From: Flavobacterium sp.
GTDB lineage: Bacteria; Bacteroidota; Bacteroidia; Flavobacteriales; Flavobacteriaceae
Direction of reading: 5' to 3'
Length of the DNA: 64,000 bases
Assembly (NCBI GenBank): GCA_014379405.1
Contig: JACMLU010000001.1
Coordinates: forward strand, 1 to 64,000
Shown here one piece after another: positions 8,840-17,300 of the stretch (positions are counted from its first letter, which is position 1; every line of letters starts with the position of its first letter). Position numbers and translations under genes: made by a program. Below the pieces are notes generated by a model. It saw only the letters and a program-made list of their open reading frames with translations, was not told the DNA's origin and made no database searches.

Positions 8840-9140
8840 GCAGACCGCCTTATCGTCCCGATTTATCGGGAAGGAAAGTCCGGACACCACAGAGAAGCAT
8901 AGCGGGTAACGCCCGTCGGTTCGAGAAATCGGATTAGGACAAGTGCAACAGAAAGTATGTACAGGTAATGCTGTAGTGAAACCAGGTAAACTCTATGCGG
9001 TGAAATTTCAAGTATATCGGCATTTAAGGGTGCTCGCCCGTTGTCGAAGGGTAGAAAGATGGAGCATGCGAGCAATTTCGTGCCTAGATAAATGATAAGG
9101 CTCCAATTTATTGGAGACAGAATCCGGCTTACAGGTCTGC
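8840..9140 (+). ncRNA. rnpB: RNase P RNA, bacterial type A
   Basis: The RNA moiety of ribonuclease P, which trims tRNA 5' ends. Recognised from the universal core AGGAAAGTCCGGAC near the 5' end (about 8870-8885) and the matching 3' core ACAGAATCCGGCTTACAG (about 9117-9134). Helix P1 closes with GCAGACC (8840-8846) pairing GGTCTGC (9134-9140), and a T-run follows immediately as terminator. A hairpin at TCCCGATTTATCGGGA (P3-like) is visible. The 3' end overlaps the last 12 bases of the convergent response-regulator gene. Minus-strand frames inside it are spurious. Confidence 0.95.
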
Positions 9141-9824
9141 TTTTTTTATTTTAAATTCCAAACCAATATTTCGAACACTTTCGATGCTTATTTTGGAATC
9201 GTCCTTGAAATATTTACGAATTTTACTGATGTACACATCCATACTTCTTCCTGAAAAAAAATCGTCATTACCCCAAATTGTCTTTAAAATTTGCTCGCGT
9301 TTTACCATCTGATTTTGATGATTATAAAAGAAATGAATCAGGCTTGCTTCCTTTTCAGTAAGTTGTTGTGTTTTATTATCATTTTTTAGAGATAAACGTT
9401 TGGTGTCAAATAGATAGTTTCCAATTTGCAATTCATCAGTTAAGGTAAAAAAATGATTTTGTTTACTCCTTTTTAAAATATTATTAAGGCGCAAAACAAG
9501 TTCATCTGCTTCAAAAGGTTTTACGATATAATCATCGGCACCCAATTTTAATCCGATGATTTTGTCTTCTTTTAATTTTCTGGCAGTTAGAAATATAAAA
9601 GGGATTTCGGGATTGATTTGGATAATTTTTTCAGCAAGTGTAAATCCGTCCATTTTGGGCATCATAACATCAAAAACACAAATGTCGAAACGTTCAGTTT
9701 GAAAAAGACTTAATGCTTCTTCACCATTTTCTGCCCAAGTAATTTCAAATTGGTACAGCTCTAAATAGTGTTTGAGAACGCCTGCAAAATCAGCATCATC
9801 TTCGGCTAAAAGTACTTTTTTCAA
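9129..9824 (-). CDS. OmpR-family response regulator
   Basis: Protein of 231 aa with an N-terminal receiver domain. The acidic pair AEDD is at 7-10, the phosphorylated Asp is at 52 (FDVMMPKMDG), and the conserved Lys lies in VKPFEADE. The C-terminal winged helix (LTEKEASLI, RSMDVYISKIRKYF) is of the OmpR/PhoB DNA-binding type. The start is TTG at 9824, since no in-frame ATG precedes KKVLLAEDD. It lies 10 bp downstream of the histidine kinase gene and forms one operon with it. The divergent barrel gene at 11333 is a plausible target. Confidence 0.92.
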   Translation of the reverse strand: MKKVLLAEDDADFAGVLKHYLELYQFEITWAENGEEALSLFQTERFDICVFDVMMPKMDGFTLAEKIIQINPEIPFIFLTARKLKEDKIIGLKLGADDYIVKPFEADELVLRLNNILKRSKQNHFFTLTDELQIGNYLFDTKRLSLKNDNKTQQLTEKEASLIHFFYNHQNQMVKREQILKTIWGNDDFFSGRSMDVYISKIRKYFKDDSKISIESVRNIGLEFKIKKADL

Positions 9825-9834
9825 TGACAGATTA

Positions 9835-11193
9835 TTAAACTTTAAACATAATTGTAAACTCCGAACCTTTTCCTAGATCACTTATAACATCAATTGTGCC
9901 CTGATGTGCTTTTATGATTTGTTTTACATAAAAAAGTCCCAAACCTAAACCTTTTGCATTATGCAAATTACCTTGTTCAACTCTGTAGAACTTATCAAAT
10001 AATAAGGAATGCTTGCTTTTTGAAATTCCGATTCCATCATCTTTAATACTGATATTGAATTGTTTTTTGATTAGTTCAGTTTTAATTGTGATCGTGTTAC
10101 TTCCATATTTCACGGCATTTTCGAGTACGTTTAAAATAGCTGTAGTCAAATGAAATTTATCCAAAACCAAAGGTGTTTCTTTCGTATTAAAACGAGTTTC
10201 AATAGTCACTTTAGGAAATGCAACCTTAAAATCGCCAACAATAGCTTTTAAAAATGATTCTGCGTCGATTTTCTCTTTTTGAAGTTCAATTTCATCTTCT
10301 CCCAAGGAATTCGCCATTACCTGATCAATTAAATTTTGCAAACGACCATTTTGACGTGAAATAGTATTTAAAACACTGCTGAATTGCTCATCATTTTCAC
10401 GTATATCTTTTCGTTCCAATATTTTTGTCGAAATCCCCAAGGTTGTCAATGGAGTCTTTAACTCGTGGGTAATATTATTTATAAAATCGGTTTTGACATC
10501 ACTTACTTTTTTTTGCTTTATTAATGCTTTTATGGCGATAACAAAAAGAGTTATTAGTGTCAGAATTGACAGGAGCGATAATAACAAAATTATTTTCATT
10601 CTTTCAAAAATGATCATTTCCCAATCGATTACAGAAACGTACATTGAATCTTCGGTGAGCAATTTATAATCCTGCATTTGAAGTGAGCCATTTGTTGTAC
10701 TGACATAATTTCGAACCAAAAAGGCATTATTCAAAGACTTTAGATTACCATAGATTTTATTCTGTATTAGAGGCCTTTCAGAAAAAATGGTATCACTTTT
10801 TTTATGATTGTTATAAATAACGAATTTGTTCAGGACAATAGCAAAGTCAATGGCAATATTTGGGAAATCTCTTTTAAATCTAAGCTGTATTTTTCGGGTC
10901 AATGCATCATTAGATTCATCTAGAATTAAAGTGTTTTTAATTGCAGTCTTTGACTTTTTATCCAAAACATAATTCTTTGCCAATAACTTATAAAGCCTTT
11001 CCTTTTTATTGACGTAAGCCGAATCAATATCGCTGTAATCATTTGTTATTTTGGCAATATCCTCCTTGATTTCCGAGTGAAATTGAGCTACTTTATAATC
11101 ATAAGCTGTTTTAACCAAGTAGCATTGCACAACCGATAAAGTAAGCAGTGCAACTATTGAAAATACGATTAATAAATTGATTCTTTGCTTCAT
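9835..11193 (-). CDS. Membrane sensor histidine kinase
   Basis: A two-component sensor kinase of about 452 aa from the ATG at 11193. That start places the first membrane helix (INLLIVFSIVALLTLSVVQCYL) at the N-terminus; an ATG at 11244 is possible but adds a non-hydrophobic leader. A periplasmic sensor region of about 180 residues is followed by a second helix (IILLLSLLSILTLITLFVIAI), then the H box NITHELKTPLTTL with the phosphorylated His, the N box ENAVKYG, G1 DDGIGIS and G2 GLGLGLFYVK. It resembles the RprX-type kinases of Bacteroidetes. Its partner regulator follows directly. Confidence 0.9.
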   Translation of the reverse strand: MKQRINLLIVFSIVALLTLSVVQCYLVKTAYDYKVAQFHSEIKEDIAKITNDYSDIDSAYVNKKERLYKLLAKNYVLDKKSKTAIKNTLILDESNDALTRKIQLRFKRDFPNIAIDFAIVLNKFVIYNNHKKSDTIFSERPLIQNKIYGNLKSLNNAFLVRNYVSTTNGSLQMQDYKLLTEDSMYVSVIDWEMIIFERMKIILLLSLLSILTLITLFVIAIKALIKQKKVSDVKTDFINNITHELKTPLTTLGISTKILERKDIRENDEQFSSVLNTISRQNGRLQNLIDQVMANSLGEDEIELQKEKIDAESFLKAIVGDFKVAFPKVTIETRFNTKETPLVLDKFHLTTAILNVLENAVKYGSNTITIKTELIKKQFNISIKDDGIGISKSKHSLLFDKFYRVEQGNLHNAKGLGLGLFYVKQIIKAHQGTIDVISDLGKGSEFTIMFKV

Positions 11194-11332
11194 TCGATAA
11201 AAATTGAATTCAAAAATAATTCTTTTATTATTCAAATTCGCCATTAACGCCGCATTAACCTTCGATTAACTTAGGAAGCGAGGATTTAGAAGCATTTTTG
11301 CAATGTTTCAAATCACAAAACACGCTATTTTA

Positions 11333-13450
11333 ATGAAAATAAGTTTAAGAATTCAGAATGCAAAAATTATAATCTGTCTAATTAATTCAGGCTTCTGTTA
11401 CGGACAAAACACTACAGCAAATGACAGTATTTCCAATAAATTAAGCGAAGTTGTAGTTACAAAAGAAAAGAAAATATTTACCAATAAAAATGGAAATATC
11501 AAGGTGGATATAGCTAATTCGATCTTGAATGCAACTCCTAATACAATAGACTTGCTCTCTAAATTGCCCAATATTACTATCAGTGCCGACAAAGAAAATA
11601 TCACAGTTATAGGGAAAGGAAATCCTTTGATATACATCGATAATCAAAAAGTTGGGATGAATGATTTGAATGCGCTATCTGTAGATGATATTAAAACCAT
11701 TGAAATAATTAATAATCCATCCTCCAAATATGAAGCCGAAGGAAGAGCCGTTATTTTGATTACCAGAAAGTTCAGTAAAAAGGAAGGTTCAAAAACCACT
11801 TTATCCGAAGTGGCTTCATTCAAAAAAGAATTCAATAATTATCTGGGGATAAATTCTAGCTTCAAAAAGAACAAATTCGAGTGGAAGGCCAATTTAAATT
11901 ACAATAAACTAAGTCCCTGGGAAAGCCATAGGATTGATTATCAAATTCCTGATGCAGGTATAATTTCGAATTATGATGTTGCTACCGCAAACACCAAAAG
12001 GAAGCAGTTTATTTTTGGAGGAGGGCTTTTTTATAAAATTAATGAGGAAGATTATTTCTCAATTAGCATGAACAGTAAACTGCAAAGTGAACCTTTTGAT
12101 ATAAACACAACAACTTATAATAAGAATGGAGATGTCGAAAATAATGTTGTAACGTACAGTGATAATAAGAGCCAGAAGAATTTCATTAACTCTTTTGTAA
12201 ATTATTCCAAAAAAATAAAATCAATTGACACGCAATTATTTACGGGTCTTCAATATTCTAATTTTGATCAGGATTCAAAGTCATTAGCTCAGAATAATTT
12301 TAATGACACTCAATTTGAATTAGCACAGAACAGTGATCAAAAATTTAATGTTGCTGTTTTTTCGGGTAGGGCCGATTTGGAAAAGAAATTTAAAAATGAA
12401 ATGAAACTGGAATACGGCGGACTTTATTTATCAGCAAAAGCTAAAACAGATTTTGAAATCTTAAATTATGAGACCAATAATACAATCAGCTCAATTTATA
12501 ATTTCAAAGAGAAAAATAGCGCAGGATATGCACAACTATCAGGAAGCTTAAAAAAAATTGGCTATTCAATTGGTTTAAGGGTTGAAAACACCAATATTAA
12601 TGGAGAATTCAAGAATGATAAAGCGCCATTAATTAGCAAGAATTACACTGATTTTTTTCCGAAAGCACAACTTGATATCCCAATTGACAGTACCAAATCG
12701 ATAACCGTAAATTATTCCAAAAGTATTTCGAGACCCAATTATTCATCGACTAGTCAGGGTGCGACATACATCAATCCATATTATTTATATTCGAGAAATA
12801 TCTATTTAAATCCAACCATCAACAATCAAATTTCATCTAGTTTTCAATATCACGATAAATCAGTAAAAATAACTTATTATCGGAATACAGACCCTGTTTA
12901 CAGTAGTTTTACATTTGATAATCAAAATACGATACTCACTTTTAAAGAAATAAATTTTGAAAAAGAAACAGGTTTTAATTTAGAATTTACCTTGCCTTTT
13001 ACTTATAAAATTTGGACTTCGACTAATAGTTTAAATTGTATACTGAATAAAATTGAAGACGATTCAGCTGAATTCATCACATCAAAGCCTTACTTATATT
13101 ATTATTCCAGCAATGAATTTAAACTGCCGAAAGGGTATTCGTTCGTACTGACAGCCTATGGTTTAACAGATCAAAAAGAAGGAGTTTTTGAAAGAAAAGC
13201 TTGGTTCGTTATGAATTTAGGAATTTCAAAATCATTTTTCACGAATTGGAATTGTACTTTAAGTCATAATGATGTATTTAGGAGTACGATCTACAAAGAA
13301 AGTTTTACAATAAATAACATTAGTTCAACAGCTAGATATTTGGTCGATGCACACGAATTTTCGATAGCCCTCAAATATTCATTTGGCAAAATAAAACCGA
13401 GTGAGTTTAAAGAAAAAAATATTGATGATAACTTAAATAGAGTTAAGTAA
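11333..13450 (+). CDS. Outer-membrane beta-barrel protein, TonB-dependent-receptor-like
   Basis: About 705 aa from ATG 11333; an ATG at 11303 would add ten residues before the signal peptide. A signal peptide ends at GFCYGQ. A plug-like domain follows (LSEVVVTKEKKIF, VDIANSILNATPNTIDLLSKLPNI, IEIINNPSSKYEAEG), then a long barrel of alternating aromatic strands with the YSKSISRPNY signature of the OMP_b-brl_3 family. The usual N-terminal carboxypeptidase-regulatory repeat is missing, which makes it shorter than most family members. It is transcribed divergently from the two-component system. Substrate unknown. Confidence 0.85.
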   Translation: MKISLRIQNAKIIICLINSGFCYGQNTTANDSISNKLSEVVVTKEKKIFTNKNGNIKVDIANSILNATPNTIDLLSKLPNITISADKENITVIGKGNPLIYIDNQKVGMNDLNALSVDDIKTIEIINNPSSKYEAEGRAVILITRKFSKKEGSKTTLSEVASFKKEFNNYLGINSSFKKNKFEWKANLNYNKLSPWESHRIDYQIPDAGIISNYDVATANTKRKQFIFGGGLFYKINEEDYFSISMNSKLQSEPFDINTTTYNKNGDVENNVVTYSDNKSQKNFINSFVNYSKKIKSIDTQLFTGLQYSNFDQDSKSLAQNNFNDTQFELAQNSDQKFNVAVFSGRADLEKKFKNEMKLEYGGLYLSAKAKTDFEILNYETNNTISSIYNFKEKNSAGYAQLSGSLKKIGYSIGLRVENTNINGEFKNDKAPLISKNYTDFFPKAQLDIPIDSTKSITVNYSKSISRPNYSSTSQGATYINPYYLYSRNIYLNPTINNQISSSFQYHDKSVKITYYRNTDPVYSSFTFDNQNTILTFKEINFEKETGFNLEFTLPFTYKIWTSTNSLNCILNKIEDDSAEFITSKPYLYYYSSNEFKLPKGYSFVLTAYGLTDQKEGVFERKAWFVMNLGISKSFFTNWNCTLSHNDVFRSTIYKESFTINNISSTARYLVDAHEFSIALKYSFGKIKPSEFKEKNIDDNLNRVK

Positions 13451-13463
13451 TTTTTAAATAAAA

Positions 13464-13500
13464 AAAGAGATTCCTTGTATTAATTGCAAGGGTTCTCTTT
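13464..13500 (+). terminator. Hairpin terminator after the barrel gene
   Basis: Arms AAAGAGATTCCTTG (13464-13477) and CAAGGGTTCTCTTT (13487-13500) pair with two mismatches. It lies between convergent genes; the A-run on the left and T-run on the right suit bidirectional use. Confidence 0.7.
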
Positions 13501-13518
13501 AAGACATTTATTTAGTCG

Positions 13519-14115
13519 CTATTCTTCTTCAGAATCCGAAAACAAATCTTCGTCATCGATTTCTTCGTTAGTAGATTTTTCCATTTCAAAGAAACTGAAA
13601 ATTGAACCGCCATAACTTTTCTTGAACGAAAAATGAATCAAATGATCGAGTTTCGTGTATTTTGAATGTTCAATCACCATCATTCCGTCTTCTTGTAGCG
13701 TATTTTTTTCAAAAACGGTCAAGACGATTTTATCGAAGGTTTTCTGGTCTAATGCATAAGGAGGATCTGCAAAAATAATATCATAAGTCGCTTTATTTCT
13801 TTCCAAAAATTGGAAAACATCACTTTTGGTGGCGGCAATGTTGAAATCATATTCGGCTGCGACTTGCTTGATGAATTTTACGCAGCCAAAATCAGCATCA
13901 ACAGAAGTGATAGGCGTACTACCGCGAGAGGCAAATTCGAAACTGATATTGCCAGTTCCTGCGAACAAGTCTAGAATTTTCAAGCCTTCAAAACTGAAAT
14001 GGTTGTTCAAAACATTGAATAATGCTTCTTTCGACATATCGGTTGTGGGGCGAACGGGAAGTCCTTTGGGCGGAAAAATACGTCTTCCTTTATATTTACC
14101 TGAAATGATTCTCAC
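13519..14115 (-). CDS. rsmD: 16S rRNA (guanine966-N2)-methyltransferase
   Basis: Protein of 198 aa, the RsmD family, which methylates G966 of 16S rRNA in the 30S subunit. It starts with the family signature MRIISGKYKGRRI, then LPVRPTTDMSKEALFNVL, the SAM site LDLFAGTGNISFEFASRG and the catalytic DPPY near residue 119. The start is GTG at 14115. A short acidic tail (EEIDDEDLFSDSEEE) is extra compared with E. coli. It overlaps the upstream DUF3822 gene by 4 bases, indicating translational coupling. Confidence 0.93.
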   Translation of the reverse strand: MRIISGKYKGRRIFPPKGLPVRPTTDMSKEALFNVLNNHFSFEGLKILDLFAGTGNISFEFASRGSTPITSVDADFGCVKFIKQVAAEYDFNIAATKSDVFQFLERNKATYDIIFADPPYALDQKTFDKIVLTVFEKNTLQEDGMMVIEHSKYTKLDHLIHFSFKKSYGGSIFSFFEMEKSTNEEIDDEDLFSDSEEE

Positions 14116-14930
14116 GATTGGAATAAAATAAAATGTTTCTGATTTTGGGCAGTTGAAAATGGGTTGTTTTTTTGCAAATTCGATACGTCAAACAAGGATA
14201 CATTTCGAATGTATTTGAAAGCCAATTTGTAAAAATCGTCTTCCTCGGCAATGGTTCCCAATAATTCCAATTTGAAATTCTCAGGATTCATATTCAATTG
14301 TTCGGCAGTGAAAAGCAAATAGTACAGAAAATCTTCAGGCGTTTGATAATCGAAAGAATTGAATAACAGTAATTTTTGGTTTTGAACCACAATGATTTCA
14401 AAATGTCCGGGATTGAAATTCACGATCATTTTCTTGTCGTCATTATTCTTGGAAACATCCAAAAGTTTGGCGACCAAGATGCTATTGGCGTGTTTGTAAT
14501 CGAAAGAACCAAATTGGTCAATAAAAAAATTATTGATGTTCACATACGGAATGTAAACGGTATTCATTTGGTAATTCGAAATTTCGTCGAACGCAAAAAA
14601 ATCGGTTTCGAAAACTTTCGTATTATATTGTAAATAGCTCCCTAAAAAATTCTCGTCAAAAAGCGGTTCTGGCACAAAAGTCGAAAGATTGTTGTTATGG
14701 ATGACCAATATTTCGTCGTAAGAATCCTTTAGTTCAGCGTTCTCTCTGAAAGCATCACCAAACAATTCTTCGATTTTGGTAGCTTTGTGAAAAGTGTCAA
14801 AATGGATTTCTTTCACAGAAAGCACCTTGTGATTTAAAGAATCAAAAACACAAAACGAAAGCCCAGTCAAGGAAACCTGAAGCGAGAGTTTTTTGTATTT
14901 TTTATCTGTAATGGTAGTGTTAATGGACAT
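14112..14930 (-). CDS. DUF3822 family protein
   Basis: Protein of 272 aa without signal peptide or membrane segments. Its pattern (KKLSLQVSLTGLSFCVFD, FNPGHFEIIVVQNQKLLLFNSFDYQTPEDFLYYLLFTAEQL) fits the Bacteroidetes-specific DUF3822 family, which has an actin-like/PilM-like feel but no proven function. It is the first gene of a two-gene unit with rsmD, an arrangement I recall as common in Flavobacteriia. Confidence 0.8.
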   Translation of the reverse strand: MSINTTITDKKYKKLSLQVSLTGLSFCVFDSLNHKVLSVKEIHFDTFHKATKIEELFGDAFRENAELKDSYDEILVIHNNNLSTFVPEPLFDENFLGSYLQYNTKVFETDFFAFDEISNYQMNTVYIPYVNINNFFIDQFGSFDYKHANSILVAKLLDVSKNNDDKKMIVNFNPGHFEIIVVQNQKLLLFNSFDYQTPEDFLYYLLFTAEQLNMNPENFKLELLGTIAEEDDFYKLAFKYIRNVSLFDVSNLQKNNPFSTAQNQKHFILFQS

Positions 14931-14957
14931 AGTTGCAAACTTACAAATTAAATTTTT

Positions 14958-14993
14958 AGTTTAGAAAGTTTAAACTTTTAAACTTTCTAAACT
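14958..14993 (+). repeat. 16-bp perfect inverted repeat between divergent genes
   Basis: Arms AGTTTAGAAAGTTTAA and TTAAACTTTCTAAACT with a four-base loop, followed by a partial third copy (CTCCTAAACTTTTT). It lies between divergently transcribed genes, so it is not a terminator for either. It may be a dispersed repeat or a leader structure for the helicase gene. Confidence 0.65.
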
Positions 14994-15032
14994 CCTAAAC
15001 TTTTTCATTACTTTGCAGTCAAATAACACCAA

Positions 15033-16454
15033 ATGGAATCCTCCTTGTTTTATAGTCTTTTACAGAAAAAATTCCCCTTTAAACCCACCTATAAACAGGA
15101 TATATTTTTCCAAAAAATCGCTATTTTCTTGACCGAAAAGGATAACAACACGATTTTTGTCTTGAAAGGGTATGCAGGAACGGGAAAAACGACGTTGATT
15201 TCGACCATTGTCAATAATTTACTCGACATCAACAAGAAATATGTTTTGCTGGCGCCAACGGGTCGTGCGGCCAAGGTAATTGCTAATTATTCGAACAAGC
15301 CCGCTTTTACGATTCACAAGAAAATATACTTTCCCAAGAAATCTTCTGGTGGTGGCGTTTCCTTTACTTTACAACAAAACAAACATACCAACACCATTTT
15401 TATCGTCGATGAAGCTTCGATGATTTCCGACACGAACTCGGATTCCAAGTTGTATGAAAATGGTTCATTGCTCGATGACTTGATTTCTTATGTGTATTCG
15501 GGAACCAATTGCAAGATGATTTTGCTGGGAGACACGGCCCAATTACCGCCGGTAAATTTGGATATTAGTCCTGCTTTGGACATTCAAACTTTGGGAATGA
15601 ATTACAATAAGGAAGTTGAACATATCGAGTTAGACGAAGTAATGCGTCAGGAAGAAAACTCCGGAATCTTGTATAATGCCACGGAACTTCGGGAATTGTT
15701 GAAGGATTCTTTCATAGACGAATTCAAATTCGATCTCCAAAAATTCAAGGATATTGTCCGTTTAACCGATGGTTACGACATTCAGGATGCCATCAATTCG
15801 GCTTACAGCAATTATAGCATTGAGGACACGGCTTTTATCGTTAGGTCGAATAAAAGAGCCAATCAGTATAACGAGCAAATCCGCTCAAAAATATTGGACA
15901 AGGAAAACGAATTGTCAACGGGAGATTTTTTGATGGTCGTAAAAAATAATTATTTTTGGTTGAAAGACTCCGATGAAGCTGGTTTTATTGCCAATGGCGA
16001 TATTATTGAGGTTTTGGAAATTTTCAATATCAAGGAATTGTATGGTTTTAACTTTGCCAAAGTAAAAATACGAATGGTCGATTATCCCAACCAGATTCCG
16101 TTTGAAACGGTTCTTTTATTGGACACCATAAAAAGCGAATCACCATCATTGACTTACGAAGAATCAAACCGATTGTATCAGGAAGTTTTGAAAGATTACG
16201 AGGGCGAAACCAAGTTCAAGCAATTCCAGAAAGTGAAAGCCAACGAATATTTCAACGGCCTACAAGTCAAGTTTTCGTATGCGATAACTTGTCATAAATC
16301 ACAAGGAGGACAATGGAATACGGTTTTTATCGAGCAGCCGTATTTGCCTGATGGAATCAACAGGGATTACATTCGCTGGCTTTATACGGCAATGACGAGA
16401 GCGAAAAATAAATTATATTTGATAGGATTTAAGGACGAAAGTTTTGTGGAGTGA
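15033..16454 (+). CDS. RecD-like/UvrD-C superfamily 1 DNA helicase
   Basis: Protein of 473 aa. Walker A GYAGTGKTT is at 46-54, Walker B IFIVDEASMISD near 125, motif III LLGDTAQLPP, and the C-terminal UvrD_C_2 signature ITCHKSQGGQW with WLYTAMTRAKNKLYLIG. It is the short form, without the N-terminal extension of RecD2. It probably unwinds DNA 5' to 3' in repair or recombination; this follows from the family. It stands alone, with REP-like palindromes starting 11 bp after its stop. Confidence 0.85.
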   Translation: MESSLFYSLLQKKFPFKPTYKQDIFFQKIAIFLTEKDNNTIFVLKGYAGTGKTTLISTIVNNLLDINKKYVLLAPTGRAAKVIANYSNKPAFTIHKKIYFPKKSSGGGVSFTLQQNKHTNTIFIVDEASMISDTNSDSKLYENGSLLDDLISYVYSGTNCKMILLGDTAQLPPVNLDISPALDIQTLGMNYNKEVEHIELDEVMRQEENSGILYNATELRELLKDSFIDEFKFDLQKFKDIVRLTDGYDIQDAINSAYSNYSIEDTAFIVRSNKRANQYNEQIRSKILDKENELSTGDFLMVVKNNYFWLKDSDEAGFIANGDIIEVLEIFNIKELYGFNFAKVKIRMVDYPNQIPFETVLLLDTIKSESPSLTYEESNRLYQEVLKDYEGETKFKQFQKVKANEYFNGLQVKFSYAITCHKSQGGQWNTVFIEQPYLPDGINRDYIRWLYTAMTRAKNKLYLIGFKDESFVE

Positions 16455-16464
16455 TATTGTGTAG

Positions 16465-16484
16465 AGACGCGATTTATCGCGTCT
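16465..16484 (+). repeat. REP-like palindrome copy 1
   Basis: AGACGCGATTTATCGCGTCT, flanked as GTAG...AACA. A perfect 9-bp stem with two central bases. It lies between the helicase stop and the transposase gene. Confidence 0.9.
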
Positions 16485-16538
16485 AACATTTGTTGAGAAG
16501 ATTATTGCATTAAAATTATAGATACCTAGCGTTATGTG

Positions 16539-16558
16539 AGACGCGATAAATCGCGTCT
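16539..16558 (-). repeat. REP-like palindrome copy 2
   Basis: AGACGCGATAAATCGCGTCT, 24 bp before the transposase start codon. Its flanks (GTG on the left, GTAC on the right) are the reverse complement of those of copy 5, so copies 2 and 5 bracket the gene as inverted repeats. Confidence 0.9.
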
Positions 16559-16582
16559 GTACACCTTCAAAATAAATAAATT

Positions 16583-17224
16583 ATGTCAGAAAAATTCCGA
16601 AATAAATATAGAGTTCCATCGGCCAGATTACAAAATTGGGATTATGGTACTAATGGAGCCTATTTTATCACGATATGCACAAAAGAAATGCAGCATTTTT
16701 TTGGTGAAGTTGTCGATAAAAAGATGATTTTAAATTCCGTAGGAGTATTGGCAGAAGAATATTGGATAGAAATACTAAAACAATTTCCTTATGTAGAATT
16801 AGGAAATTTTCAAATTATGCCCAATCATATGCACGGAATATTGATTATTGATAAATCCGTTGTTGTTGCTGTAGAGACGCGATTTATCGCGTCTAATTTG
16901 GATGGGATAATGGAAGATGAAAGAATTAAGGATGATGTCGATAGCAGTGAGACGCGATTAATCGCGTCTGTACCGCCGCAGAATGATGGAATTGGAGGAT
17001 TTTCTGGAGAAAATAATCCTATGTTAGCAGATAATATATCTAGAATAATTCGATGGTACAAGGGAAGGTGTACTTTTGAAATGCGAAAAATAAATCCAAA
17101 TTTTGGATGGCACCCTCGTTTCCACGATCATATAATCAGGAATTCGGAATCTTTTGAAAGAATACAAAATTATATAGAAGAAAATCCGGCGAGATGGGAA
17201 GAGGATAAATTTTATAAAAAATAA
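16583..17224 (+). CDS. REP-associated tyrosine transposase (RAYT, Y1/IS200-like)
   Basis: Protein of 213 aa, a single-strand HUH transposase of the REP-associated type. Evidence: GAYFITICTK at 26-34, the metal-binding His pair in MPNHMHG (His82 and His84), WHPRFHDHIIR at 176-186, and the probable nucleophile Tyr197 in NYIEENPARW. RAYTs are thought to mobilise or spread the REP palindromes around them, and five copies of one palindrome surround or lie inside this gene. Two of them are within the frame, coding ETRFIAS (98-104) and ETRLIAS (123-129) in a variable loop between the HUH motif and the C-terminal half. The frame stays open, so the protein may still work. Confidence 0.9.
   Translation: MSEKFRNKYRVPSARLQNWDYGTNGAYFITICTKEMQHFFGEVVDKKMILNSVGVLAEEYWIEILKQFPYVELGNFQIMPNHMHGILIIDKSVVVAVETRFIASNLDGIMEDERIKDDVDSSETRLIASVPPQNDGIGGFSGENNPMLADNISRIIRWYKGRCTFEMRKINPNFGWHPRFHDHIIRNSESFERIQNYIEENPARWEEDKFYKK
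16875..16894 (+). repeat. REP-like palindrome copy 3, inside the transposase reading frame
   Basis: Same 20 bp as copy 1, with the same GTAG left flank. It is translated as ETRFIAS (residues 98-104). Confidence 0.9.
16950..16969 (-). repeat. REP-like palindrome copy 4, inside the transposase reading frame
   Basis: AGACGCGATTAATCGCGTCT, a fully symmetric 20-bp palindrome with GTG/GTAC flanks like copy 2. It is translated as ETRLIAS (residues 123-129). Confidence 0.9.
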
Positions 17225-17237
17225 TTCTCCATCGTAC

Positions 17238-17257
17238 AGACGCGATTTATCGCGTCT
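17238..17257 (+). repeat. REP-like palindrome copy 5
   Basis: Same 20-bp core as copy 1, flanked GTAC on the left and CAAT on the right, 13 bp after the transposase stop. Inverted relative to copy 2. Confidence 0.9.
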
Positions 17258-17300
17258 CAATTTATCGCAATTAGCATCTTCCAATTTAAAATTATTAAAA

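Noticed and set aside
8863..9075. Minus-strand frame of 70 aa
   Set aside because: It is the antisense of the RNase P RNA core.
11303..11332. Upstream ATG of the outer-membrane barrel gene
   Set aside because: It adds ten residues before the signal peptide; the ATG at 11333 fits better, although neither has a clear ribosome binding site.
14376..14633. Plus-strand frame inside the DUF3822 gene
   Set aside because: Shadow frame of a well-supported minus-strand gene, without independent signals.
16465..17257. CRISPR-like repeat array
   Set aside because: The repeats are palindromic, irregularly spaced (54 to 316 bp), two lie within a gene, and they accompany a RAYT; these are REP elements.
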